A DNA stretch of 64,000 nucleotides, taken from the NCBI GenBank assembly GCA_038216465.1, contig JBBQQC010000010.1:40861-104860 (forward strand). Reading direction: 5' to 3'. This document shows, piece after piece, positions 50,210 through 58,718 of the stretch. Both the position numbers and the translations under genes were made by a program. The stretch comes from JACCZX01 sp038216465 (GTDB lineage: Bacteria; Pseudomonadota; Gammaproteobacteria; Burkholderiales; Burkholderiaceae_F). Every line of letters begins with the position of its first letter. Position 1 is the stretch's first letter. The notes beneath the pieces were generated by a model. It had not been told where the DNA came from. It searched no databases and saw nothing but the letters and a program-made list of their open reading frames with translations.

Positions 50210-51355
50210 TCATCCTGCAAGAGCGCGCATGACGGCATGCGGCGGGATACGCGTGAACGCAGCGGCAAGCCGAACCCCGCGCGGCCAGGCGCGAGCCATC
50301 GGTATCAACAGCGCGCGCCCCGCGGACGAGCGCCCGAATCGATACATCGCGGAAGCTCGGCCCACCTGCGCCGCGACATCGGCGCGCAGCCGCTGGTGAT
50401 ACTGCAGTGCGCCGCGGCCGCTGCAATGGAATTGCACGGCAAGCGAAGCGCTGTGCAGCGCAATGGCCATCCCATCGCCGGTAAAAGAAGCAATCACCGC
50501 CGCCTGGTCGCCGAGCCGATAAACACCTGCGCGGTCACCGGCGAGCGATGCGTGGACGAACCCGTACGGCACGCGATAGATCGTCAGCGGTCGGTCCAGC
50601 AGCGGCGTCGCGTGCTGCAGGCGTTGCCGCAAGTGGCCGCTTTCGCGCATCAGCGCGTTCAGTAGCCCGTCCCAGGTGCTTCCGCTTCGCTGAAACTGCA
50701 CGCGATCGACGAGAAGGCACAGGTTGGCGCAGCCGTTTTCGACGAACTGCAGACCCGCGTAGCCGTGCGCGAACACGATCACCTCGACAGCCCCGCTTAA
50801 CGCGCGCGCCTGCGCCGCGTCCAGCCGAAAATAAGTCTTGAAACCGATCAGGTGCTCCGCCGGCTTCGCAAGCGAGCGTCGCAGTCCACGCACGTCGTGC
50901 TTGCCGCTCGCGAGCAGCAATGTGCCGGGGTTCCATCGCCCGACGCCATCAACGTCCACTTCGATAGGCGCGGAAGCATCGAGCACGCGCACTGAGCGTC
51001 CGCGTTGCACATCGGCGCCACATGCGACGGCGTGCTGCAACAACGCTTCGTCGAGCACGCGTCGTGACAGCCCGATACCGCGAAACGGCAATGCGGTCTC
51101 GGCAATTGCCGCCCCGCGCACGAGCCGCACGCGCGAGATGACGTGCCCGCCGAGCGAAGCGAGGCCGAGTCCAACTTGCGCGAGGTATCGCTGTGCTTCC
51201 GCGCTGAGAAACTCGCCGCAGATCTTGTGCGAGGGAGTAGCTTCGCGTTCGAACAACACCACTTTTTCGCGTGCGGCGGCCAGCGCCGCCGCGGCGGCCG
51301 CGCCCGCGAGACCTCCGCCGACGATGACCAGCTCGCCGCCGCTCGAGCGACTCAC
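50210..51355 (-). CDS. FAD-dependent oxidoreductase (geranylgeranyl reductase-like)
   Basis: GTG at 51355, 7 nt after the methyltransferase stop, gives 381 residues. The FAD-binding GELVIVGGGLAGAAAAAALA is at the N-terminus, HKICGEFLSAEAQRYLAQVG follows, and YRLGDQAAVIASFTGDGMAI is the second FAD motif. It belongs to the group with geranylgeranyl and tryptophan halogenase-like reductases. It closes a five-gene biosynthetic operon that also has a type III polyketide synthase; it may modify the polyketide ring or chain. Confidence 0.85.
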   Translation of the reverse strand: MSRSSGGELVIVGGGLAGAAAAAALAAAREKVVLFEREATPSHKICGEFLSAEAQRYLAQVGLGLASLGGHVISRVRLVRGAAIAETALPFRGIGLSRRVLDEALLQHAVACGADVQRGRSVRVLDASAPIEVDVDGVGRWNPGTLLLASGKHDVRGLRRSLAKPAEHLIGFKTYFRLDAAQARALSGAVEVIVFAHGYAGLQFVENGCANLCLLVDRVQFQRSGSTWDGLLNALMRESGHLRQRLQHATPLLDRPLTIYRVPYGFVHASLAGDRAGVYRLGDQAAVIASFTGDGMAIALHSASLAVQFHCSGRGALQYHQRLRADVAAQVGRASAMYRFGRSSAGRALLIPMARAWPRGVRLAAAFTRIPPHAVMRALAG

Positions 51356-51362
51356 TTCGAGC

Positions 51363-52070
51363 TCATTTGGTCCGCCCCACGCCAAGCCGAAACGGCAGGT
51401 GCCACCGGACCTCGGCTTCGCTCTGCAGGCCGGCACGTTGCAGCAGCGCGCGCCACTCGGCCAGCCGCAGGCTGCGTGCAATCGAGATTGTGCCGTCGAT
51501 GCGCACTATGCGGTGCCAGCCCGCCACTCGCGCCAGCCATCGGAACGTGTAATACGAGAATGCGTGGCGCTGCAGGTCCGCGACGTACCAGCCGCGCACG
51601 CTGTTGGCTTCCATCCACTGTACGAACTGTTCAATCTGCGAATCACTCAGGTGATGAGTGAACTGCGAGCTGACGATGAAGTCGGGGTGCGGCTGCGGCG
51701 CAGCGGCGAACACGTCGCCGGTCTGATAGTCGATGACCATCGAAGCAGGGGTTGCAGCGCGCGCCGCTGCCGCGCCGCGCGGATTCAGATCGATTCCGCT
51801 CAGTTTGAGCGAGCGGCCATGCGATGCGCCCCATCGATGCAGGGCACGCAGCAGGTCACCATGGCCGTAGGCAACGTCGAAAATCGATGTCGGCGTCGAC
51901 GCGGGTAGGTGCTGCATCACACGCGCCAGCCAGCGCAACGTCGGGCGATGCGTTTGCGTGATCTGATTGACCTGTTCGAGGTCGATCAGGCATTGCGCGT
52001 AATCCTCGGCGCTGGTGGCAGGGCTGTCCATCAGCTCATCCTGCGTGCTGCGTGTCGCCAGGTTCGTCAT
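51363..52070 (-). CDS. Class I SAM-dependent methyltransferase in polyketide operon
   Basis: The 235-residue protein has ASTPTSIFDVAYGHGDLLRA as motif I (with GHGD in place of the common GxGxG), a GIDLNPRGAAAARAATPASM acidic loop, and DFIVSSQFTHHLSDSQIEQF. It starts by overlapping the polyketide synthase end (ATGA at 52067-52070). Methylation of the polyketide product is the likely role, by position. Confidence 0.85.
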   Translation of the reverse strand: MTNLATRSTQDELMDSPATSAEDYAQCLIDLEQVNQITQTHRPTLRWLARVMQHLPASTPTSIFDVAYGHGDLLRALHRWGASHGRSLKLSGIDLNPRGAAAARAATPASMVIDYQTGDVFAAAPQPHPDFIVSSQFTHHLSDSQIEQFVQWMEANSVRGWYVADLQRHAFSYYTFRWLARVAGWHRIVRIDGTISIARSLRLAEWRALLQRAGLQSEAEVRWHLPFRLGVGRTK

Positions 52071-53152
52071 CGATCAGCCATCGTGAAACGGAAAGTTTCT
52101 GCGACCATGCCGGGGCCGAACGCCATCGCCATTCCTCTCGCACCCGCGCGCGCACTGCGCAACAATCGCTGCAGCACGAACATCACGGTCGCCGACGACA
52201 TGTTGCCGTAGTCGTTCAACACCGCGCGCGACGCATCAAGGGCGCTGGGGGCGAGTTGCAGGCCGACTTCGACGGCGTCTAGCACGGTACGGCCGCCGGC
52301 GTGGACTGCCCACAGCGCAATATCATCCAGGCCACGGCCGCCGAGTACGCCGTCCGCTTCCGATCGGTCCAGCTCGTCTTTTAACGTGCGCATGATGCGC
52401 GCCGGCACCTGGCCCGACAAAACCATGTCGAAACCCTGATCGCCGATGTTCCAGGTGATAAAACCCTCGCTGTGCGGAATCACGACCGCCCGAAACTCGT
52501 TCAACGCAATGCCGTGCGGCTCCGCCGTGACCAGCGCAGCGGCCGCGCCATCGCCAAACAGCAGGAACGAGAGCACTTTTTCCAGCTCCGGCGTTTCCTG
52601 AAAGTGCAGTGTCGACAATTCGAGGTTCAGCACCAGCACGCGCGCATCGGGTTCGGAACGCACGATGTGATGTGCGGCACGCAGCGCAGGGACGGCGGCT
52701 GAACATCCCATGAAACCGATCATGGTGCGTTCGATGTCGCGTCGCAGTCCGAGCGCGCTGACGAGTTGCAGATCGAGCCCGGGCGCGGTGAAGCCGGTAC
52801 ACGAAGCGACGATCAGATGCGTCAGCGCATAGTGCTGGTCGCCAAGCTGCAGCGCAGCCACGGCCTTCTCGGCAAGTCGCAGCGCCTGCGGCTCGTATAG
52901 CGCCATGCGCGCACCCGTCGACGGAAATTTGCCGCGCCGGTAGAAACCGTCCGCATCGACTTCGCCCGCATCCAGCCGGCCCGCCCGCAAATACGAATAG
53001 CGATGCGCGATGCCCGCCCGCTCCGCCATGCGATCGAACACGGTGCGCGTCTTGGCGTCGGGCAGCAGCGTGCGGGCAAACTTGACGAAATCATCGTGCA
53101 CGTCGTGATCGGGCACGGCGGTACCGATGTGATTGACATGCGCTGTCGTCAT
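52067..53152 (-). CDS. Type III polyketide synthase
   Basis: ATG at 53152 overlaps the stop of the ketosynthase (ATGA), giving 361 residues. Catalytic residues are all present: Cys in VASCTGFTAPGLDLQ, His in LWAVHAGGRTVLDAV and Asn in LNDYGNMSSATVMF. The AFGPG loop near the C-terminus is also typical. It extends an acyl starter with malonyl units. Starter here may come from the ACP and ketosynthase encoded just upstream. Product unknown; long-chain pyrones, resorcinols or similar would fit. Confidence 0.93.
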   Translation of the reverse strand: MTTAHVNHIGTAVPDHDVHDDFVKFARTLLPDAKTRTVFDRMAERAGIAHRYSYLRAGRLDAGEVDADGFYRRGKFPSTGARMALYEPQALRLAEKAVAALQLGDQHYALTHLIVASCTGFTAPGLDLQLVSALGLRRDIERTMIGFMGCSAAVPALRAAHHIVRSEPDARVLVLNLELSTLHFQETPELEKVLSFLLFGDGAAAALVTAEPHGIALNEFRAVVIPHSEGFITWNIGDQGFDMVLSGQVPARIMRTLKDELDRSEADGVLGGRGLDDIALWAVHAGGRTVLDAVEVGLQLAPSALDASRAVLNDYGNMSSATVMFVLQRLLRSARAGARGMAMAFGPGMVAETFRFTMADR

Positions 53153-54378
53153 GCCGTTTTCCGGAACGCGAGCACGGCGTTGAAGCCGCCGAACGCGAAC
53201 GAGTTCGACAGCGCCGCGCCGATCACCATCCCGCGCGCTACGTTCGGCACATAGTCGAGGTCGCACTCGGGATCGGGGATGCGATACCCGAGCGTCGGCG
53301 GCGCGACGTCTTCTCGCACCGACAGCACCGTCGCCAGGGCCTCGAGCGCACCGCCGGCGTTCAGGCAATGGCCGAGCATCGACTTGTTCGAAGAAATTGC
53401 CAGACTGTGCGCGGCATCGCCGAACACGCGCTTCAGCGCCGCGGTTTCGCTGCGGTCGTTGAGCCGTGTGCCGGTGCCATGCGCGTTTACATAGTCGACC
53501 TCGGCGCGCTGCATGCCCGCGTCGCTGAGCGCGCTATCGATCGCCTGCGCGGCACCTGTGTCGGTCGGGGCCGTGATGTCGCCGGCGTCTGCGCTCATCC
53601 CGAAGCCAGCGATCTCAGCGTGAATCGCCGCGCCGCGCGCCCGCGCGTGTTCCCATTCCTCGAGGACCAGCACCGCTGCCCCCTCACCGAGTACCAAGCC
53701 GGCACGGTCGTTGGAAAATGGTCGGCACACGTCGGGGCTCAGCACGCGCAACGCATCCCAGGCCCGTATATGCCCGACGGTCAGAGATGCGTCGCTGCCA
53801 CCGGTGACGGCGATCTGCAGCTGTCCGGCACGGATCATTTGAAAGGCAAGCCCGATGGCGTGCGTTGATGATGCGCATGCCGACGCCGTGGCAAACGAGG
53901 GGCCGCGCAGGCCGAAATCGATTGAGATGTGGCTGGCCGGCGCATTGGGCATGATGCGCGGTACGGTAAACGGATGCAGTCGGTTCGAACCTTCGCCGTA
54001 CAGAGTCAGATACGAGCTGTCGATCGTGTGCACACCGAGGCCAGCACCGAACACGACGCCTGCATTACGCAAATCGAGGCCGAGCGCCATGATGCCGTCG
54101 GGCGCGGCGTCAGTTATTGCCTGGCGCGCCGCCACCAAGGCCAACTGTGAAGTGCGGTCGAGCATCGGCAGTCGGCGCGCATCAAAATGAGCAGCGGGAT
54201 CGAAGTCGAGCACCTCTGCTGCGGTGCGCGCCGTCAAGCGCACGGTCGGCACATTGACGATCGGCCGGATACCGCACTGGCCTTCGACCAGAGCGCGCCA
54301 AATCGATGGCACATCGTGGCCGAGCGCAGACACCGCGCCCAAACCGGTGACTGCCACGCGCCGCTGCTCAATCGTCAA
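53149..54378 (-). CDS. Beta-ketoacyl-ACP synthase (FabF-like)
   Basis: The 409-residue condensing enzyme has TGLGAVSALGHD at the N-terminus, catalytic Cys in TASACASSTHAIGLA, and the His pair in VNAHGTGTRLNDRSETAALK and NKSMLGHCLNAGGALEALA. LGHCLNAGG differs slightly from the LGHLLGAAG of housekeeping FabF, so it is a specialised member. It joins chains on an ACP. Its ATG overlaps the ACP stop, so they are coupled. Confidence 0.92.
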   Translation of the reverse strand: MTIEQRRVAVTGLGAVSALGHDVPSIWRALVEGQCGIRPIVNVPTVRLTARTAAEVLDFDPAAHFDARRLPMLDRTSQLALVAARQAITDAAPDGIMALGLDLRNAGVVFGAGLGVHTIDSSYLTLYGEGSNRLHPFTVPRIMPNAPASHISIDFGLRGPSFATASACASSTHAIGLAFQMIRAGQLQIAVTGGSDASLTVGHIRAWDALRVLSPDVCRPFSNDRAGLVLGEGAAVLVLEEWEHARARGAAIHAEIAGFGMSADAGDITAPTDTGAAQAIDSALSDAGMQRAEVDYVNAHGTGTRLNDRSETAALKRVFGDAAHSLAISSNKSMLGHCLNAGGALEALATVLSVREDVAPPTLGYRIPDPECDLDYVPNVARGMVIGAALSNSFAFGGFNAVLAFRKTA

Positions 54379-54683
54379 CTTGGCACCGGGCGTTTGCTCG
54401 CCTGCGCATCGAGCGTTTTCAGCACGTGTGCGACGAGCGTGCCCACCGTCATCGCGCCCTCCGCCGGCGGCTCTGGACCAAAGGGAAGCTCGACGCCGAA
54501 ATGCGATTCGATCTCGAACACGACCAACGTCAGATCGAGCGACCCGATGCCGAGGTCGTCGGTGCGAGCGTCAAGTTGAAGCCGGCTGCGGTCGACCTTG
54601 GTCTCGCGCGCGACGATATCCAGGATCGCCGCAACACGCGGGTCTGTGTTTGTTGCATGCGCTGGCTCAATCGGGACGTCCAT
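54375..54683 (-). CDS. Acyl carrier protein of the polyketide operon
   Basis: ATG at 54683 (ribosome site GAAGG about 7 nt before) gives 102 residues. The phosphopantetheine Ser lies in TDDLGIGSLDLTLVVFEIES, followed by FGVELPFG and VGTLVAHVLKTLD. The N-terminal 20 residues are extra to a minimal ACP; the frame upstream is not conserved. It supplies acyl chains to the ketosynthase and perhaps to the type III synthase. First gene of the operon. Confidence 0.88.
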   Translation of the reverse strand: MDVPIEPAHATNTDPRVAAILDIVARETKVDRSRLQLDARTDDLGIGSLDLTLVVFEIESHFGVELPFGPEPPAEGAMTVGTLVAHVLKTLDAQASKRPVPS

Positions 54684-54925
54684 CGTGTACCTTCGGTGCG
54701 GCGTTCGATGGCACATTGCCAGAAAATGCGCGGTCGTGTCGGCGGCAATAAATTCTGCGGTCGCCAAACCGCGGGAGCCGGTCGCAATGGATTTGGGGTG
54801 CCGGCAACCCAGTTGCTGATTTGATGGGTTCGACGCGGCTCATTCTGTCGCGTGCGGCAGCAAGACCCCGCAATAGGAAACGCACGGCAGCGTGGCCGCG
54901 CGTTTCTCGCTTCGGTTAGGGCCTA

Positions 54926-55297
54926 CTAGTTACGCCGCGGATTGTCCGGCGCACGGTCGTACCGATTCGGGACGCCGTCATGGTCGCGATCTCCACGGGC
55001 CCAACGCTCGCGCTCGAAGTGCCAGCGGCCGTCACGCTCGACCCACTGCGGCGAATGATAGAAGTAGCCAGGACGGTGACGAACCCAATGGCCGGCGACC
55101 CAGACATGGCGCTGTCCGCGCCAGCCCCAGTATCCGGGCGCCCAGACGTAGCCCCTACGCGGTGCCGGCACCAACTCGACGCGTGCCGGTGGCGGTGGCC
55201 CGACGTTTACTACGATGTTTGGGGCTGCTGCGCTCGGCAGCGACACTATCGCGAACGACGCCGCGATGATGGACGTAAGGAAAGTCCGCTTCAGCAT
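54926..55297 (-). CDS. Secreted WXXGXW/YXWXXGXW-repeat protein
   Basis: A signal peptide (MLKRTFLTSIIAASFAIVSL, cleavage near AAAP) precedes PAPRRGYVWAPGYWGWRGQR, HVWVAGHWVRHRPGYFYHSP and QWVERDGRWHFERERWARGD, repeats of W-x-x-G-x-W type. These small proteins are common in Burkholderiales, sometimes next to BcpO, and are thought to sit at the cell surface. A Ca-binding-like DRDHDGVPNRYDRAPDNP tail follows. It lies alone; 174 bp separate it from the acetyltransferase. Confidence 0.85.
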   Translation of the reverse strand: MLKRTFLTSIIAASFAIVSLPSAAAPNIVVNVGPPPPARVELVPAPRRGYVWAPGYWGWRGQRHVWVAGHWVRHRPGYFYHSPQWVERDGRWHFERERWARGDRDHDGVPNRYDRAPDNPRRN

Positions 55298-55471
55298 GCC
55301 AGTCTCCTAGGAGTAGTTGTACGCAGACGACGAGGTCTTAACGCTCCGTGACACAAAAAGAAAACGCCTGCAACAATTGCTTACCAACTTGCGTCGCGTT
55401 TGGCCCGCACAGGCGACGGGGGCCAGCAAGCCGTCTGAATTCAACAGGTTATTGTGCGGATCAAGCCATTT

Positions 55472-55933
55472 ATGCGAAAAGCTGAGCGCGCAATCAACAT
55501 CGTCGAGTTCGACCCGGCACGAACCGATGAGCTGATCCGAATGTGGCGGCAGAGTTTCGAGTTCGGCGTCGGCGTGCTCGATCCGAATCCGATCGAACTG
55601 CAGCGTGAGGCTTTCGTCAGTACCGTTGTCCCGAACAATGCAGTTCGCATGGCTCTGCTGGATGACAAATTGGTTGGCTTCATCGCAGCAACGAAAGAAT
55701 CTATAACTCATCTGTACGTGCGCACGGAAAATCATCATTGCGGCATCGGCAGCCGGCTGCTGGCCTGGGCAAAAGCCCAGTCGGATGGGAAACTGTGGCT
55801 TTACGCATTCGCCCGCAATACCGTCGCGCGCGCGTTTTACGAAAAACACGGGTTCGAAATCATCGCGCGCGGCTTTGAGCCGACTTGGCAGTTGGACGAC
55901 ATCAAGTACGAATGGACGGCGCGGGACACGTAG
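55472..55933 (+). CDS. GNAT-family N-acetyltransferase
   Basis: ATG at 55472 is preferred (MRKAERAINIVEFDPARTDE) over a GTG at 55454. LYVRTENHHCGIGSRLLAWA is the acetyl-CoA P-loop (motif A) and ARAFYEKHGFEIIARGFEPT is motif B. The 153-residue protein acetylates an unknown amine. Divergent from the WXXGXW gene. Confidence 0.9.
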   Translation: MRKAERAINIVEFDPARTDELIRMWRQSFEFGVGVLDPNPIELQREAFVSTVVPNNAVRMALLDDKLVGFIAATKESITHLYVRTENHHCGIGSRLLAWAKAQSDGKLWLYAFARNTVARAFYEKHGFEIIARGFEPTWQLDDIKYEWTARDT

Positions 55934-55984
55934 TTGTGAAACGATCCGGCGCGTATCAGCGCTATTCGATCCAGGAGACTCAGC

Positions 55985-56281
55985 ATGCCCGCTTATTTAT
56001 TTGCCAATGTCGAGGTCACCGATCCCGCTGGGTATGAACAATACCGGCAGCGCGTGTTAGCCACGATCGAAGCTTTTGGCGGACGCTACCTGGTGCGCGG
56101 CGGTGCGACCGAAGTGCTCGAGGGCGATTGGACCCCAAAGCGTATGGTGATCCTCGAGTTTCCCGACATGGTGCAACTGCAGGCCTGGTATCACTCGTCC
56201 GAGTATCGCCCGCTGCTCGCGCTGCGGCAGGCAACGGCGAACTCAACACTGATCGCCGTCGAGGGGATCAGTAGCGCGTGA
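55985..56281 (+). CDS. DUF1330 family protein
   Basis: The 98-residue protein has AYLFANVEVTDPAGYEQYRQ, VLATIEAFGGRYLVRGGATE and MVILEFPDMVQLQAWYHSSE, typical of DUF1330 alpha-beta barrel dimers. CAGGAG precedes the ATG. Family function is unknown, probably a small-molecule enzyme. Its stop overlaps a downstream frame. Confidence 0.9.
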   Translation: MPAYLFANVEVTDPAGYEQYRQRVLATIEAFGGRYLVRGGATEVLEGDWTPKRMVILEFPDMVQLQAWYHSSEYRPLLALRQATANSTLIAVEGISSA

Positions 56282-56341
56282 CTGAGATGCCGCGCATACC
56301 GCTTGCTCTGTGCGGTCAAGATTGCATCAGGAGCGGAGAAC

Positions 56342-57058
56342 GTGGACCTGGAGAAATCCGACGAGCAAGCAGCCCTGACGGGGCTGTCGCGACAGCGACT
56401 GGCCTCGAGCGGCGCTCAGCGTTGCCGTCGCAAATTTCTTCGATTCTTCCCGCAAGGCTTCCGCGACGAGAAATATGGCGACTGGGAGCGCGGGTACAAG
56501 TGGCAGGCGCATCAGCAGTGGAATGAAATCCTCGATCGCTCCACGCATGGCGCGTTGCTGCGGGATGGCAACTTTGGCGAGGTCGCCGCTCGCGCGGTCA
56601 GAATCGAATCGCGCACCAATCTTTTGTTCTCCTTCGAGAAAATGGCATTGCGCGATGCCGTCAAGTCGGCGGCAGGCGCGCGCACTTTTGCCGAAGGGCT
56701 GCATCGTTTTCTGTACGGTCGCGGTAACCCGCAGGGAAAGTTCGAGCGCTGGTGCGAATCGGTCGCGGCTCTTCCGCGCAAACAGACACGCGTACTCACG
56801 TGGCCGCTGGTGACGGTGTTCGGATTCATCGCGCAGCCCGAGACGCACATGTTTCTGAAGCCGACTGTGACGCGAATCGCCGCCCGCCAATACGGGTACG
56901 CATTCCAATATGCGGCCCGACCATCCTGGGAAATCTACGCAAGCTTGCTTGGCTTCGCCGCTGCCGTCGGCAGCGACCAAAAAGACATGCGGCCGCGCGA
57001 CATGATCGATCTACAGTCGTTCATCTGGGTGCAGGGTTCCGACGAGTACGACGAGTAG
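56342..57058 (+). CDS. Hypothetical protein, 238 aa
   Basis: GTG at 56342 has AGGAGCGGAGA upstream and gives MDLEKSDEQAALTGLSRQRL at the N-terminus; the frame extends further up without support. QRCRRKFLRFFPQGFRDEKY, DGNFGEVAARAVRIESRTNL and NLLFSFEKMALRDAVKSAAG stand out. No signal peptide; one hydrophobic stretch (YASLLGFAAAVGS) near residues 205-220. I have no family for it. Convergent with the dehydrogenase gene at 57069. Confidence 0.6.
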   Translation: MDLEKSDEQAALTGLSRQRLASSGAQRCRRKFLRFFPQGFRDEKYGDWERGYKWQAHQQWNEILDRSTHGALLRDGNFGEVAARAVRIESRTNLLFSFEKMALRDAVKSAAGARTFAEGLHRFLYGRGNPQGKFERWCESVAALPRKQTRVLTWPLVTVFGFIAQPETHMFLKPTVTRIAARQYGYAFQYAARPSWEIYASLLGFAAAVGSDQKDMRPRDMIDLQSFIWVQGSDEYDE

Positions 57059-57068
57059 CCAGCGCTCG

Positions 57069-58397
57069 TTAGACGACAACCGTTTCGCGTTCGAGCACTT
57101 CGGCCGTCCGCTCCATCGAGCGGCGAAACGCAACGGCGCTTTGATCCTCGTCGATTTCCACGTCGTCCCAGCGCACGCTATCGCCCGCCGCGACCGCATT
57201 GATCAGCCTGACCTTGTGCGCCAGGCCCAGCGGCAAGCCGCCGATCAGCAGCGACTCTTCGGCCGGCATCACTTTGCCGTAGACGGTGTAGCCACCCTCG
57301 CCGTCCAGCATATCGCCCGCAGCAAGATCGCGCTTGGCGGTCGCTACCACGTCGGCATTGAAGCCAGTCGGCACCCCAGTCGGCTCGTTACGCAGACCAA
57401 TGCTAGCCACGCTGATGCCGAGCTCGAGGCCGATCAGATGGAAAGGTTTGTACAAGGCCGAGTACTGGCCGGTGGCATCGGTCACCAGCCCATATTCCTT
57501 GAAGCAGCGCTCGACATACTCGCTGCCACCGGCGAACACGACGTACACTCCCCAGCGCAAATCGCGCGCCACCGGCGATCCATCGCGCTGAAGGCTCGAG
57601 ATCACTTCGACCTGGCCGCGATGATGCAGCACACCGCCTTCAACCTGCGGACGCAGCACATTGGGCAGATCGTCAACTCCGCACGGCGGGAACGACAAGC
57701 CGTCAGGAGCTATCAGTCCGGTCGCGTTCGACACGGCGCACATTTCGATCGCGCTCTTAGTGCCGTCCAGAAACGAATTGAACATCTGCGGGTTCAGTCC
57801 GCCGATCCGGGCATCCTCGGCCGTCAGCCCGTAGTACCCCCACACGGTGTCCGGCGTCGATGCGTGATATTGCGGCAGATACTTCGTTCCCTTGCCAGCG
57901 GCGATCACCTCGAATCCGCACGCTCGTGCCCAGTCGACCAGCTCACATATCAACGCCGGTTGATCGCCGTAGGCGAGCGAATACACGATCCCCGCCTCGC
58001 GCGCGCGCTGCGCCAACAATGGCCCGGCCAGCGCGTCGGCCTCTACGTTGACCATCACGATGTGCTTGCGATGATCGCAGCAGGCGAGCACGTGCGCGAT
58101 GCCAGCCGAAGGTGAGCCGGTGCAATCGATGACGATATCGATGTCCGGTTGCTCGATCAGTGCGCGCGCGTCAGTAAAGAAGCTCAGCGACGAAATCGCG
58201 CTGTCGGCCCAACCCACGCGCTGCAATGATTGCCGCGCACGTGACGGATCGAGGTCGGCAATCGCCGTGACCCGCATTCCGGGCGTGTGCCTGACCTGCG
58301 ACAGATACATCGAGCCGAATTTTCCGGCGCCGATCAGGCCGATGCGCAAGGGTGCGCCGCGCGCTTCTCGCTCTTTCAGTAGCCGGTGCAGGTTCAT
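57069..58397 (-). CDS. Gfo/Idh/MocA-type dehydrogenase with SAF domain
   Basis: The 442-residue protein has PLRIGLIGAGKFGSMYLSQV as the Rossmann NAD(P) loop, VIDCTGSPSAGIAHVLACCD, and VVAAGKGTKY-like VIAAGKGTKYLPQYHASTPD in the first half. The C-terminal part (TAKRDLAAGDMLDGEGGYTV) is an SAF domain, as in some homoserine-dehydrogenase-like oxidoreductases. Its ATG overlaps the ftsB stop by 4 nt, coupling it to the pyrG-kdsA-eno-ftsB operon, which is unusual. Substrate unknown. Confidence 0.83.
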   Translation of the reverse strand: MNLHRLLKEREARGAPLRIGLIGAGKFGSMYLSQVRHTPGMRVTAIADLDPSRARQSLQRVGWADSAISSLSFFTDARALIEQPDIDIVIDCTGSPSAGIAHVLACCDHRKHIVMVNVEADALAGPLLAQRAREAGIVYSLAYGDQPALICELVDWARACGFEVIAAGKGTKYLPQYHASTPDTVWGYYGLTAEDARIGGLNPQMFNSFLDGTKSAIEMCAVSNATGLIAPDGLSFPPCGVDDLPNVLRPQVEGGVLHHRGQVEVISSLQRDGSPVARDLRWGVYVVFAGGSEYVERCFKEYGLVTDATGQYSALYKPFHLIGLELGISVASIGLRNEPTGVPTGFNADVVATAKRDLAAGDMLDGEGGYTVYGKVMPAEESLLIGGLPLGLAHKVRLINAVAAGDSVRWDDVEIDEDQSAVAFRRSMERTAEVLERETVVV

Positions 58398-58705
58398 TTT
58401 TTTGGTGGCGTGGTGACGTTAGCGCTTTCCGTCTTCGGTGTGACGATCTGGAAGAAAATCTCGCCGTCGCGCACCATGTTCAACTCGTGCCTTGCACGCT
58501 CCTCGATCGCTTCCCGTCCCTCGCGCAGGCTCGCGACCTCGGCCGCGAGCTCGGCGTTGCGCGCATTTAGAATGCCGTTGACTCCGCGCTGAGCGACTAG
58601 CTGGCGATCGAGATCCCACACACGCAGCCAGCCGCCCTTGCCGAACCATAGCGGCCACTGAATCGCAACCAACAGCACCGCGAGAACGATGGCGAGCAGC
58701 CGCAT
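58394..58705 (-). CDS. ftsB: Cell division protein FtsB
   Basis: The 103-residue protein has one membrane helix (MRLLAIVLAVLLVAIQWPLW), then GKGGWLRVWDLDRQL and a coiled coil (RNAELAAEVASLREGREAIE) ending RHELNMVRDGEIFFQ, the FtsB signatures. It forms the FtsQLB complex at the divisome. Position right after eno (14 bp) is the normal proteobacterial order. Confidence 0.95.
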   Translation of the reverse strand: MRLLAIVLAVLLVAIQWPLWFGKGGWLRVWDLDRQLVAQRGVNGILNARNAELAAEVASLREGREAIEERARHELNMVRDGEIFFQIVTPKTESANVTTPPKK

Positions 58706-58718
58706 CGTCGCCTAACCG

